Shown here one piece after another: positions 17,150 through 26,268 of a stretch of 64,000 bases of DNA. How positions within the stretch are numbered: position 1 is the stretch's first letter; every line of letters starts with the position of its first letter. Position numbers and translations under genes: made by a program. Origin of the DNA: Bog-756 sp963812885. Lineage in GTDB: Bacteria > Actinomycetota > Acidimicrobiia > Acidimicrobiales > RAAP-2. The stretch lies in contig CAWEWZ010000011.1 of NCBI GenBank assembly GCA_963812885.1, positions 1-64,000 on the forward strand, read 5' to 3'. A model generated the notes under the pieces. It was not told the origin of the DNA, searched no databases, and saw nothing but the letters and a program-made list of their open reading frames with translations.

Positions 17150-19742
17150 ATGGACAACTACGTATTGGGATTCCAGGAGATAGATCAGACACAGGTCGCC
17201 TGCGTGGGCGGCAAGGGCGCCCACCTGGGCGAGCTCTCGCGAGTCGACGGCATCCGCGTCCCAGCCGGCTTCTGTGTGACCACGGATGCCTACCGGCGAA
17301 TCATCGATGAAGCAGCGTCTATCGAGGACGACCTTGATCGGCTGTCGCGCCTGAACCCGGACGACGCGGAGGCGATCCGCTCGCTCAGCTGCGAAGATCC
17401 GCCGGACAATCGAGGCGATCGCCATTCCCGCCGATCTGGCCGCGGCGATCACCGGCTCGATCGCCCGGCTCGGCGAGCAAGCCGGATACGCGGTCAGATC
17501 CAGCGCCACAGCAGAGGATTTGCCGACGGCCTCGTTCGCCGGCCAGCAGGACACCTACCTCAACGTCGTGGGGTCGTCGGCGATCCTGCACCACGTCAGC
17601 CGCTGCTGGGCCTCCCTGTTCACTGAGCGGGCCGCGACCTACCGCCTGCAGAACGGCTACGACCACCGGAAGGTCTTCATGGGCGTGGTCGTGCAGCAGA
17701 TGGTCTTCCCGAACTCGGCTGGCATCCTGTTCACGACCGACCCCGTAACGTCCAACCGCAGGGACGTGGTGGTGGAGGCCAGTTTCGGCCTCGGCGAGTC
17801 CCTGGTTTCGGGCCGGGTAAACCCGGACATCTACACGGTGCGTGACGGCGAAATCACAACCAAACAAATTGCCACCAAACAGGTTGCCATCCATGCCTCG
17901 CGGTCAGGCGGGACCCAGGAAGATGCGATCGCTCCGGAGCGGCAAGATCAGCCGGCGCTGACGGATGGGCAGGTCGTGCAACTCGCCCAACTGGGACGAC
18001 TGATCGAAGCGCACTTCGGCCAGCCTCAGGACATCGAATGGTGCCTGGACGGAGGTGGGTTCCAGATCGTGCAGAGTCGGCCGATCACCACGCTGTTCCC
18101 CATCCCCGATGTCGGCGACCAGGAGAACCACGTCTTCATCTCCGTCGGTCATGGGCAGATGATGACCGACGCAATGAAACCGTTGGGGATCTCCTTCTGG
18201 CAGTTGACGGCCCTGCGGCCAATGTATGTGGCCGGTGGGAGGTTGTTCGTCGATGTGGTCTCCGACCTCGGGTCACCGACGAGACGAAGGGGACTCCTCA
18301 ACGTGTTCACGAAATCCGATCCCCTGGTCGGGAACGCGCTGCGGAGCATCGTCGAACGCGGCGACTTCATCCCGGCCCTCCCGGTCGAGCGCACTACGGC
18401 GACGCCGGCTCGCACCCAAGCCCCGATGGCAACCGATCCGGCCATCGTCGAAGAGCTGATTCGACGTAACCAGGAATCCATCGCCACCCTGAAGCGCGAC
18501 GTCAGGACCAAGTCCGGGTCAGCGTTGTTCGACTTCATCCTGGCCGACATCGAGGAGCTGAAGCGGATCCTGTTCGATCCTCGGAGTCATCAGGTCTTCA
18601 TGTCGGCGATGGACGCCACGGGGTGGCTCAATGAGCAGTTGCAGAAGTGGCTAGGCGAGAAGAACGCCGCCGACACACTCACCCAGTCCGTTCCCCACAA
18701 CGTCACGTCGGAGATGGGTCTGGCGCTCCTGGATGTCGCGGACGCGATTCGTCCGCATCCGCAGGTAGTGGCCTATCTGCACCACGTCGAGGACGAAGGC
18801 TTCCTCGATGACATGACCACGCTGGTTGGCGGGCAAGAATCGAGGGACGCCATCCAGGCATTTCTCGACAAGTACGGCATGCGCTGTATCGGTGAGATTG
18901 ACATCACCAGGCCACGCTGGAGCGAACGTCCGACCACGATCGTGCCCATGATCCTCACCAACGTCAAGAACTTCGAGCCGGGCGCCGGAGAACGACGCTT
19001 TGAGCAGGGGCGGCAGGAGGCGTGGGCGAAGGAACAGGAGATACTCGAGCGCTTGCGGTCCCTGCCGGAAGGCGAGCAGAAAGCCAAAGAAGCCAAGCAA
19101 ATGATCGACCTCGTCCGGACCTTCATCGGGTACCGGGAGTATCCAAAGTACGGGATGGTCAGCCGCTACTTCGTCTACAAGGAGGCCCTCCTCAATGAGG
19201 CCGAACGCCTCGTGCAAGCCCGGGTGCTCGGCGAGGCAGAAGACATCTTCTACCTCACCTTTCAGGAGCTCCACGACGTCGTGCGCACGAACGTCATGGA
19301 TGATGGCCTCATCTCCCGGCGCAAGGACGCATTCAGGTCGTATCAGGCACTGACGCCACCCCGGGTGCTCACGTCCGATGGCGAGGTAGTCGCCGGGTCG
19401 TACCGACGCGATGACGTTCCCGCGGATGCGCTGATCGGCTTGCCGGTTTCCGCCGGGACCGTCGAGGGGCGGGCCCGCGTCATCCGGGACATGGCAGAGG
19501 CCGATCTTGAGCCGGGCGACATTCTCGTCACCGCCTACACCGACCCCAGCTGGACACCGGCCTTCGTCGCCATTGCTGGCCTCGTAACGGAGGTGGGCGG
19601 CCTGATGACCCATGGCGCGGTGATCGCCCGGGAGTACGGCCTGCCGGCCGTTGTGGGCGTGGAGCACGCCATGGAGCTGATCCGGAACGGGCAGCGCCTC
19701 CGTGTTCACGGCACGGAGGGATACGTCGAGATCCTGCTCTAG
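17150..19742 (+). CDS. rph: Rifampin phosphotransferase, with one frameshift
   Basis: Rph inactivates rifamycins by transferring the beta-phosphate of ATP to the drug. Restored length is about 863 residues, the usual size. The start MDNYVLGFQEIDQTQ leads an ATP-grasp domain (VGGKGAHLGELSRVDGIRVP, then YAVRSSATAEDLPTASFAGQ), a middle drug-binding region, and a C-terminal swivelling domain with GGLMTHGAVIAREYGLPAVV; the THG form of the catalytic-His motif (about His821) marks Rph rather than PEP synthase, which has TCHAA. The first frame breaks at about 17390: skipping one T there restores AKIRRTIEAIAIPADLAAAI. From about 17391 on, the frame is open to 19742. An RAE upstream supports drug-inducible expression. 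Whether the break is real is unknown. Confidence 0.88.
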
Positions 19743-19903
19743 CCTAGAGGATGGCCAATCTCGCTCTCGTTCCGAGTTGGATGACAGGAGTCAACGCCAA
19801 CCAACCGGGTCTTACCTCCCTCATCCTTGGCGCCTCTCCCCGATCATCGGTCAGGGGGACATCCCAGGTGCCACCGGGCGCCGAGTCGTCGTGGGCGATG
19901 CCG

Positions 19904-20356
19904 TCACGTCCAGCCCGGCGTGCGTCCCGCTTGCTCGATCCACTTCTGCAGGTCGGGTCGCTGCGCCTCCTCCATGCTGGTCACCTTGATGTACCGGGTC
20001 CGGTCGGTTGTTCCGAGCGGGGGCGGGAACTCAAAGTCGGCACCGCCGTGGAAGACGACATTCACGGACACGTCGTAGGCCGCGATTTCAATGATCCACC
20101 CGAATTCTGGTCTCCCGTAAAACGCCCTCTTCCACTTGACGGCGTACTCGAGGCCCGGGACTGTCGTTCGGATCGACTCATCCAATCGATTGACGATGGG
20201 CTGAAGATCCGGCACCAGGCGCCGGCACCAATCATCGATGTCGGAGTGGTTCGCCGAGGGCTGTGGCGGATTTCGCCCCGCATTTCCCTTGATCGCCTTC
20301 GGAATAGTGCGTCCTCCTCGCTGAATCGCCAGCCTGGCGTCCTTTTCTATCCTCAA
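19904..20356 (-). CDS. DUF1801 (YdhG-like) family protein
   Basis: A product of up to 150 residues contains the DUF1801 fold: VPDLQPIVNRLDESIRTTVPGLEYAVKWKRAFYG, then WIIEIAAYDVSVNVVFHGGADFEFPPPLG, ending RYIKVTSMEEAQRPDLQKWI. The family is related to frataxin/YdeI-like folds and has no established reaction. The only usual start is TTG 20356; GAGGAGG inside the frame instead precedes an ATT codon (Ile19), after which the sequence looks like a typical N-terminus (PKAIKGN). The true start is therefore uncertain. It is divergent from the YVTN gene. Confidence 0.8.
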   Translation of the reverse strand: MRIEKDARLAIQRGGRTIPKAIKGNAGRNPPQPSANHSDIDDWCRRLVPDLQPIVNRLDESIRTTVPGLEYAVKWKRAFYGRPEFGWIIEIAAYDVSVNVVFHGGADFEFPPPLGTTDRTRYIKVTSMEEAQRPDLQKWIEQAGRTPGWT

Positions 20357-20616
20357 ACGTGCAGTGGCTCAACTGGCTGCCGCTTCCGCGGGGGTACCAC
20401 CCAGCCCGTTGTTCCCGAAATGGACAACGGGTCATTTGCCACTCGCCGTGGCCACTTCGGTCGGTGTCGTGAGCTTTCCGACACGTGGCACAGTCAGTGC
20501 TGACGAAAACAGCGACGCTTCTCTTCGCACGGTTGGTCCTCTGGCTAGAGTTGTTGGATTCGCCGTTCCACGCCCTCGGAGGTTCGGCCGAGGTCATGAG
20601 CACCGGAGGTAATGAG

Positions 20617-21642
20617 GTGACGCCGGTCGTTCGATCCCGATGGTCACAGTGGGCGAGGAGGGCAGGTAGTGCGCTGGGTGTCGGTGGACTCGCTGCCATT
20701 TCGTTGACGCCCGTGGGGGCGTCACCAGCAGCTGCGTCAGCAATCCCTTACGCCTATGTAGCCAACGCCATCGGTTCCGGAGCGGTGAGCGTGATCAACA
20801 CCTCGACCAACAATGTGGTGACGACGGTGCCGGGCGTCTTCGATGCAACCGGGATCGCCATCACCCCAAACGGGAGCTACGCCTACGTCACCGACGGTCC
20901 CCACACCGTGAGCGTGATCGACACCTCCACCAATGCGGTGGTGAAGACGGTGAGGGTCGGCAGCGGGCCATGGGGGGTCGCCATCACTCCCAACGGGAGC
21001 TACGCCTACGTGACCAACACCACTTCCCACACCGTGAGCGTGATCAAAACCTCTACCAACGCGGTGGTGAAGACGGTGCCGATCGGCACCGCTGCATGGG
21101 CGGTCGCCATCACACCCAACGGGAGCTACGCCTACGTGACGAACGGTTCCCACACCGTGATTGTGATCAACACCTCTACCAACGCGGTGGTGAAGGCGGT
21201 GACGGTCGGTAGCGGGCCATTCGGGGTCGCCATCACCCCCAATGGCAACTACGCCTACGTGACCAACCAGGGCTCCCACACCGTGAGCGTGATCAAGGCC
21301 TCAACCAACACGGTGGTGAAGACGGTGCCGGACGCCAACGGGCCATACGGGGTCGCCATCACGCCCAACGGAACTGCTGCCTACGTGGCCAACGCCGGTT
21401 CCAACGGCAACGGCGGTTCCAACACCGTGAGTGTGATCAATATCTCCACCAACGCGGTGGTGAAGACGGTGACTATCGGCGCTCCCGGCGATGGGAACTG
21501 GGGGGTCGCCATCACCCCCAACGGGAGCGATGCCTACGTGACAAACCCAGCATCCAACAACGTGAGCGACATCAACACCTCCACCAACACGGTTGTGAAG
21601 ACGGTGCCTAGCAACAGGCCATCCGGGGTCGCCATCACCTGA
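20617..21642 (+). CDS. Exported YVTN/YncE-like beta-propeller repeat protein
   Basis: The 341-residue protein starts at GTG 20617, which has a perfect GGAGGT six bases upstream. A signal peptide (GSALGVGGLAAISLTPVGASPAAASA) is followed by about seven 40-42-residue repeats, each of the form VAITPNGSYAYVTN...HTVSVI-TSTNAVVKTV. These fold as blades of a YVTN beta-propeller, found in surface-layer and secreted proteins; no catalytic residues are apparent. The underlying DNA repeats are similar enough to recombine. It stands alone. The role is probably binding or structural at the cell surface. Confidence 0.9.
   Translation: MTPVVRSRWSQWARRAGSALGVGGLAAISLTPVGASPAAASAIPYAYVANAIGSGAVSVINTSTNNVVTTVPGVFDATGIAITPNGSYAYVTDGPHTVSVIDTSTNAVVKTVRVGSGPWGVAITPNGSYAYVTNTTSHTVSVIKTSTNAVVKTVPIGTAAWAVAITPNGSYAYVTNGSHTVIVINTSTNAVVKAVTVGSGPFGVAITPNGNYAYVTNQGSHTVSVIKASTNTVVKTVPDANGPYGVAITPNGTAAYVANAGSNGNGGSNTVSVINISTNAVVKTVTIGAPGDGNWGVAITPNGSDAYVTNPASNNVSDINTSTNTVVKTVPSNRPSGVAIT
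20860..21640 (+). repeat. Tandem ~120-126 bp coding repeats of the YVTN gene
   Basis: Units opening near GTCGCCATCACYCCCAACGG recur at about 20860, 20989, 21109, 21232, 21358 and 21511. They encode the propeller blades. Spacing varies by whole codons, as expected of coding repeats. Confidence 0.85.
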
Positions 21643-21750
21643 GGTCCTTGACGACGCAGACGAATAGCAGACGAGTTCGGCTTCACCTCGATATCCTCAA
21701 TTCGCCGGTTGATCACGTCCGCACACCTTCTCGCCCCCACCACTACAAAT

Positions 21751-23307
21751 CTAGGGGCGGCCTCTGTAGACGTCGTTCCCCAAGGTGAACACAAGTCGGT
21801 TGAGCGCGGGGTCAATGACCGTCTGTACCGCGGCCACCGTCAGATGAACGTTGTCGCTGGTGCGCATCTGCAGTCCGTCGAGATATTGAGTGAAGCTTCC
21901 GGATGGCGACAGCAGATGACCAACGTCTAGCACCGAGACAAAGGACGGGTTCTTGTCGGCAACGGTCTGGATCATCCTGTTGAAGTCATTCACTGCCCAC
22001 GTGGGTGTACCGTCGCCGAAGTACGGGGACGTATTCAGGATGACGTAGGCGCCCTGGGCGTGGACAATGGCCACAGCTCGCCGGAGGTTCTGGCCGATCC
22101 AAGCCGAATATGCCGGGTCGCCCAGATTGGCATAGGACCCATTCCAGAGACGGTTCTGCTCTTCCCAATACCCGAGTTGGATCACCATGGCGTCGGGGTG
22201 GAAGCGGTCGGTCACCCACTGCATCTGCATCGCCCAATCGGCGCACGCCGGCCAGTTGGACTCGTACACTCCTGGCGTCGACCATTTCTGCATCTCGGCG
22301 CCGTTGGTCACGCCGCAGCTGGGCATCGACCCGTTGTCGATCAGGTACCCAGGTGCTGCTGCCTCGGTGAAAAGTGCTTCATAGCCAGCCAGTGAATCGC
22401 CGATGAAGCCCACCCGGATTCCCCCGAGCGAGCAGTCTGTGCGCCTTGGGGCAGGCCCAGAACGGCCACCGCGGGCGGGACGGTCGAGCGACAGGTCGGC
22501 TGGAAAGAGCGGCGGGTGCAGAGGGGAGCTGGTCCCTCCGCTGTAGGTGGCGTCGCCGAACGCATAGACGGAATCGTCTCGGGCGGCCATCCAGTAGCCG
22601 CCCCCAGCGGGGGTGGCCGTGATCCCGACGATCGGTGAGCCAGGCGGATTGCCCCCGAGGGAACCCAGATAGCCGGCGTCCCCGAAGGCGAAGATCCCGC
22701 CGTCGGCCGCCACCAACCAGTACCCTCCCCCGTCAGCCGTCGCCGCCATGCCCACGATCGGTTTGTTGAGCACCGTGCCACCCATGGAGCCGTAGAACCG
22801 GGCGTCCCCGAATGCGAAGATCCCGCCGTCGGCCGCCACCAACCAGTACCCTCCCCCGTCAGCCGTCGTCGCCATGCCCACGATCGGTTTGTTGAGCACC
22901 GTGCCACCCATGGAGCCATAGAACCGGGCGTCCCCGAAGGAAAAGATCCCGCCGTCGGCCGCCACCGACCAGTACCCTCCCCCGTCAGCCGTCGCCGCCA
23001 TGCCCACGATCGGTTTGTTGAGCACCGTGCCACCCATGGAGCCATAGAACCGGGCGTCCCCGAAGGAAAAGATCCCGCCGTCGGCCGCCACCAACCAGTA
23101 CCCTCCTCGGCGTTCCACTGCCGCGCCGACAATTGGGGCATCGAGGGTGGAGGTGAGCATATCCCCGGAATAGGCGGCATGGCCGTAGGTGATGACGGCT
23201 CCCGCCGCGTCGATGACCGCGTAATTGCCAGACTTCGCTGTCATGGCACGGTGAGAGTGACCGGCGGTGGGCACAGCCGCGAACGCCACCCGGTTCGGAA
23301 GTGACAA
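21751..23307 (-). CDS. Secreted SGNH-family hydrolase with N-terminal GDARFYGSMGG repeats
   Basis: From TTG 23307 the product is 518 residues. Residues 58-260 hold five near-identical 42-residue repeats (PIVGMAATADGGGYWLVAAD, then FGDARFYGSMGG), a wall-associated module common in actinobacteria. The C-terminal SGNH domain has the nucleophile block VGFIGDSLAGYE (Ser305) and the catalytic Asp/His block SDNVHLT. It should hydrolyse an ester or acetyl group on a surface polysaccharide. The frame stays open upstream of 23307 and encodes a clear signal helix (KGVAAFLAVVAVLLSLPNRV) with no ATG, GTG or TTG before it; an ATG at about 23352 is one frame off, so the start is either unusual or frameshifted. 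It directly follows an ECF sigma gene. Confidence 0.88.
   Translation of the reverse strand: MSLPNRVAFAAVPTAGHSHRAMTAKSGNYAVIDAAGAVITYGHAAYSGDMLTSTLDAPIVGAAVERRGGYWLVAADGGIFSFGDARFYGSMGGTVLNKPIVGMAATADGGGYWSVAADGGIFSFGDARFYGSMGGTVLNKPIVGMATTADGGGYWLVAADGGIFAFGDARFYGSMGGTVLNKPIVGMAATADGGGYWLVAADGGIFAFGDAGYLGSLGGNPPGSPIVGITATPAGGGYWMAARDDSVYAFGDATYSGGTSSPLHPPLFPADLSLDRPARGGRSGPAPRRTDCSLGGIRVGFIGDSLAGYEALFTEAAAPGYLIDNGSMPSCGVTNGAEMQKWSTPGVYESNWPACADWAMQMQWVTDRFHPDAMVIQLGYWEEQNRLWNGSYANLGDPAYSAWIGQNLRRAVAIVHAQGAYVILNTSPYFGDGTPTWAVNDFNRMIQTVADKNPSFVSVLDVGHLLSPSGSFTQYLDGLQMRTSDNVHLTVAAVQTVIDPALNRLVFTLGNDVYRGRP
22693..23070 (-). repeat. Three tandem 126-bp nearly identical coding repeats
   Basis: The marker GATCCCGCCGTCGGCCGCCA recurs at 22693, 22819, 22945 and 23071, exactly 126 bases apart, with only scattered substitutions between units. 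The units encode the FGDARFYGSMGG modules. Such high identity suggests recent duplication or gene conversion and predicts copy-number variation. Confidence 0.92.
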
Positions 23308-23413
23308 CAGTACCGCGACAACGGCTAGAAAGGCGGCGACACCCTTCCATGGGTAGCGGCTTTCCCGGCGCTCGGGATACAGATCGAGGGAATGAAGACG
23401 GCAAGTTAGCGTC

Positions 23414-24019
23414 TCACACTCGCCGTCTCAACTGCGACTGGACGCGGGGCGGTTGCCTGCACTGTTGAGGCCCCCATCCGGAAGCTGCTATGAAAGTGGC
23501 GATTTCGTGCATCGCGGTCGTGACCGAGGGCGGTACCGCGTTGATTGATTGCCGCCGGCGGAACCTCCACTGGGAACTTGTCAGGTCAGAACGGTCGTCA
23601 GAGGCCCTGACATCGCCTTCGGGCACTCCCAACTCGGCGGCAACTTCGGCCGAAGTCATATCGAGGCCATCGTGGAGCAGCAGGGCACGAGCCTGTTTTC
23701 CAGGGAGTGAGCGCATGACTTGGGCAATCTCCATATGGGAATCGGGTATTTCCGAGTCGACGGGAATTTCGTGCTTCGTGCGCTTCTGTTGAGACTTACG
23801 CCAGGAGGAGATGCAGAGGTTGTGAAGCACGTTTCTCGCCCACGCCTCAGGATTGTCGAGTGTCGATACCTTCCCCCAGTTCTTCCAAACCCGAAGAAAC
23901 GCCTCCTGGGTCAGCTCCTGGGCTTGTTCGTGACTACCGGTGAGCACGTATGCCTGGCCTTGTAAGCGAGGCCAGGCGTCATCGAAGAAGGTGTCAAACT
24001 GCAACCCTCCTTCTTCCAT
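23414..24019 (-). CDS. ECF sigma factor, SigE-like family
   Basis: The 201-residue product starts MEEGGLQFDTFFDDAWPRL at ATG 24019, with AGGAGGG nine bases upstream. Region 2 is clear (AYVLTGSHEQAQELTQEAFLRVWKNWGKV, then NPEAWARNVLHNLCISSWRK). Region 4 begins normally (LPGKQARALLLHDGLDMTSAEVAAELGVPEGDVRA), but then becomes Ser/Arg-rich instead of the usual recognition helix, so its C-terminus is atypical. It sits immediately upstream of the SGNH hydrolase gene and has an ECF-type promoter before it. It probably controls its own operon. Confidence 0.85.
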   Translation of the reverse strand: MEEGGLQFDTFFDDAWPRLQGQAYVLTGSHEQAQELTQEAFLRVWKNWGKVSTLDNPEAWARNVLHNLCISSWRKSQQKRTKHEIPVDSEIPDSHMEIAQVMRSLPGKQARALLLHDGLDMTSAEVAAELGVPEGDVRASDDRSDLTSSQWRFRRRQSINAVPPSVTTAMHEIATFIAASGWGPQQCRQPPRVQSQLRRRV

Positions 24020-24055
24020 GTGCCAGTTCCCTCCTGACATTCTTCGTTGTTACTG

Positions 24056-24086
24056 GTTACACGCATTTGGAGGACAGAAGGTTGCA
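24056..24086 (-). promoter_or_regulatory. ECF-type promoter of the sigma/SGNH pair
   Basis: On the minus strand TGCAACC (24086-24080), a 16-base spacer and CGTGTAAC (24063-24056) match the AAC...CGT layout typical of ECF sigma promoters. It ends 37 bases before the ATG at 24019. Placement in front of an ECF gene suggests autoregulation. Confidence 0.55.
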
Positions 24087-24305
24087 AGAAGTTGCCAGAG
24101 GACCCGAAGCCAGTCGACTGGCAATCGGTGGAGTTCACGCGCTTGCTGAATCTGGCCCCCGGCACGGCTGGGTGCCGATCACTTCGGAAGCTTCAGCCCC
24201 ACACAGCCATTCCGGTCTGGTGCCTTCAACGATCTGCGGCGACGGGCGGTGAGGACTGGGTCCGGTTCCAACTGAGCCATTCCAAGAGCTGGAGTTCGGC
24301 GCTCA

Positions 24306-24871
24306 CTACCCCGGCACGGTCCCGATGCAGAACCAGCCGAGATCATGGAGTTGCACGCTGACCGATATGAACCCAGCGGCATTCAGCCGTTGGGGGAGCG
24401 TTTCAGGATCAATCGGGTTGTAGGTATCACCGGCGTGGAACGCTTGGGAACCCTCGCTGAACACGCCGTCGGCGGCAACCAGGTGTCCGCCCGCCTTCAC
24501 CACCCTGGCCAACTCGGCAAAGCACGGTCCTGGTCGGGGACACTCGCAATGTGGTGCAACATGTGGAATGAGGCAGCGCCACTGAACCGACCATCGGGAA
24601 AGTCCATGGCGACGGCGTCGCCCCGCACGACCTCCACGTTCGTGCCCGCCAGCCTGGTCTCCAGCGTCGCCGCTAGTTCAGGATCGACTTCAACTGCAGT
24701 CACACGGTCCGAGAGGCGGCGAAGCACGTCCGTGGTGAAGCCCGGGCCCGGTCCGATCTCGATGAGATCGTGCCCGAGATCAACATCTTGCAACGCATCG
24801 GGCAGGATCCTCTCTTCGACGATCTGTCGCCATTCTGGGCTCGCGCAGAACTTCATGTGCGCTTCGTTCAC
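24306..24871 (-). CDS. SAM-dependent methyltransferase, frameshifted
   Basis: The first frame (24871 to 24497) encodes a class I methyltransferase core: LIEIGPGPGFTTDVLRRL (motif I, SAM-binding glycines), VTAVEVDPELAATLE (acidic residue for the ribose) and GAASFHMLHHI. It then ends in PSWPGW, while a second frame continues correctly with ELARVVKAGGHLVAADG and ends WFCIGTVPG at 24306. The break maps to about 24521-24528. The restored protein is about 188 residues, normal for a UbiE/small-molecule methyltransferase. Substrate unknown. Confidence 0.75.
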
Positions 24872-25130
24872 GAAACGATCCTAATTCCAGCGGCCAACCG
24901 GGAGGGCAAGCGTCCACGCAAAGGCTCTTCGATCGGGAACAGCGGCAGCGGCACCCGGTGCGTGGCCTTCCGAGGCTGGCAGACCCGGTGGTCCGGCGGC
25001 CAGACTTAGAGATCTGACCGCTGACCCCGACTGGTGCCATCACGCCTCTCAATATGCTCGCCGGGAGAGGTGGGAAACGGTGTAGACGTCTGCCGTGGGC
25101 GTCTGATTGCATCTCGGACGGGAGGAAATC

Positions 25131-25559
25131 ATGGTGAGCACGTTGATCAAACCCCTGTACACCGCGGAGGCGACGACTACCGGGGGTCGTGATGGCCATG
25201 CGCGGAGCGCGGACGGAGTCCTGGACCTCGATATGCGTGTCCCCGTCGAAATGGGGGGTCCGGGCGGAGGTACCAACCCCGAAGAGCTGTTCGCGGCTGG
25301 GTTCAGCGCATGCTTCCAGAGCGCTTTGGGCGTCGTCGCCCGACGACAGCACGTCAGTGTCGAAGGGTCGATCGTGACCGGTCGCGTGACCATCGGCACG
25401 ATCTCGGGAGGAGCATTCGGACTTGCCGTCGAACTGGCCGTGCACATCCCCGAAGTCGATTCTGAGACCGCCCAGCGCCTGATCGAGGCGGCGCACCAGG
25501 TGTGCCCCTACAGCAACGCCACAAGGGGAAACATCGAGGTTACCCTTCGGGTGGTCTGA
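25131..25559 (+). CDS. ohr: Organic hydroperoxide resistance protein (Ohr)
   Basis: This 142-residue thiol peroxidase reduces fatty-acid and other organic hydroperoxides. The ATG at 25131 follows GGAGGAAA. Both catalytic cysteines are present, Cys61 in FSACFQSAL and Cys125 in QVCPYSNATRGN, with the conserved Arg20 near GGRDGHARS. Length and order are those of a typical Ohr. No MarR-type OhrR lies beside it. Defence against lipid hydroperoxides fits the oxygenase-rich region that follows. Confidence 0.95.
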   Translation: MVSTLIKPLYTAEATTTGGRDGHARSADGVLDLDMRVPVEMGGPGGGTNPEELFAAGFSACFQSALGVVARRQHVSVEGSIVTGRVTIGTISGGAFGLAVELAVHIPEVDSETAQRLIEAAHQVCPYSNATRGNIEVTLRVV

Positions 25560-25643
25560 TTCCCCGGTCGGCGCCGCCGATGAGGGCCGGCTCCGCTCAG
25601 ACTTGCGTGCGAGGGCGGCGTTCCTCGGGATGTTCCTTCCTTC

Positions 25644-26123
25644 TCAGGCCTTCTCCGCCACCGCCGCCAATCGCTCCAGTGTCTGGACCATCGTCTCCCG
25701 GTTGCGAGCGGCGCGGTCCTTCGTGCCGGTGGCCAAGGGTGAAAGCACCTTGACGAACCCGCCGCGACGATCCACCCACGTCTCGACGACCCGGCAGCCG
25801 CCGTCCCGGGGCTCGAACTCGTAGGTCCAGCCGGCCACCTTGAGTCCCTTGACCTTCACGTCGAAACCGAAGCGCTTCCCGGGCTCACACGCGGTGACGA
25901 CGCAGTCGCTGCTCCACGATTTCGACCCGTTCGAGTTCGTCCCCTTGAAACGGGCTCCGAGGGCCGGTCCCTTTGCCCCGCCGACCCACCGACCGCCCGT
26001 GTTCTCCGGTGACCAGTTCCCCATGCGGGTGATGTCGGCGACGAGCGACCACACCTCCTCCGGTGAAGCGGCAATGGTCCGTTCAACCCGGATCGATGGA
26101 TCAGGAGCGCGGTTCGTTGCCAT
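25644..26123 (-). CDS. SRPBCC (START-like) family protein
   Basis: The 159-residue protein opens IRVERTIAASPEEVWSLVADITRMGNWSPE, the standard start of the polyketide cyclase/dehydrase-like START fold, and continues with a strand-rich barrel (KRFGFDVKVKGLKVAGWTYEFEP) and a long C-terminal helix (RNRETMVQTLERLAAVAEKA). Such proteins bind hydrophobic ligands in a deep cavity and may transport, cyclise or sense them. It is divergent from the substrate-binding lipoprotein gene; no catalytic role can be assigned. Confidence 0.9.
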   Translation of the reverse strand: MATNRAPDPSIRVERTIAASPEEVWSLVADITRMGNWSPENTGGRWVGGAKGPALGARFKGTNSNGSKSWSSDCVVTACEPGKRFGFDVKVKGLKVAGWTYEFEPRDGGCRVVETWVDRRGGFVKVLSPLATGTKDRAARNRETMVQTLERLAAVAEKA

Positions 26124-26268
26124 GGATCTGACTATAGGCCCCGACCCGGGAGAGGTTCAGCGGTCCGTCGCGTTCGTTTGGTTGGTGCGGCGAATCGTCG
26201 GGATACTCCCGCTGCCGTCCCGATGTAGTCTGCCGAGGGTGGCCGGGTGGCCGTGGGGGAGGAATCGA

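Noticed and set aside
18651..19709. 352-codon open frame antisense to rph
   Set aside because: High-GC shadow frame; rich in His/Asp/Gly/Pro with no domain, and rph on the other strand is unmistakable.
22693..23070. CRISPR-like regular repeats
   Set aside because: Unit length is 126 bases with no spacers and the units are in-frame coding repeats.
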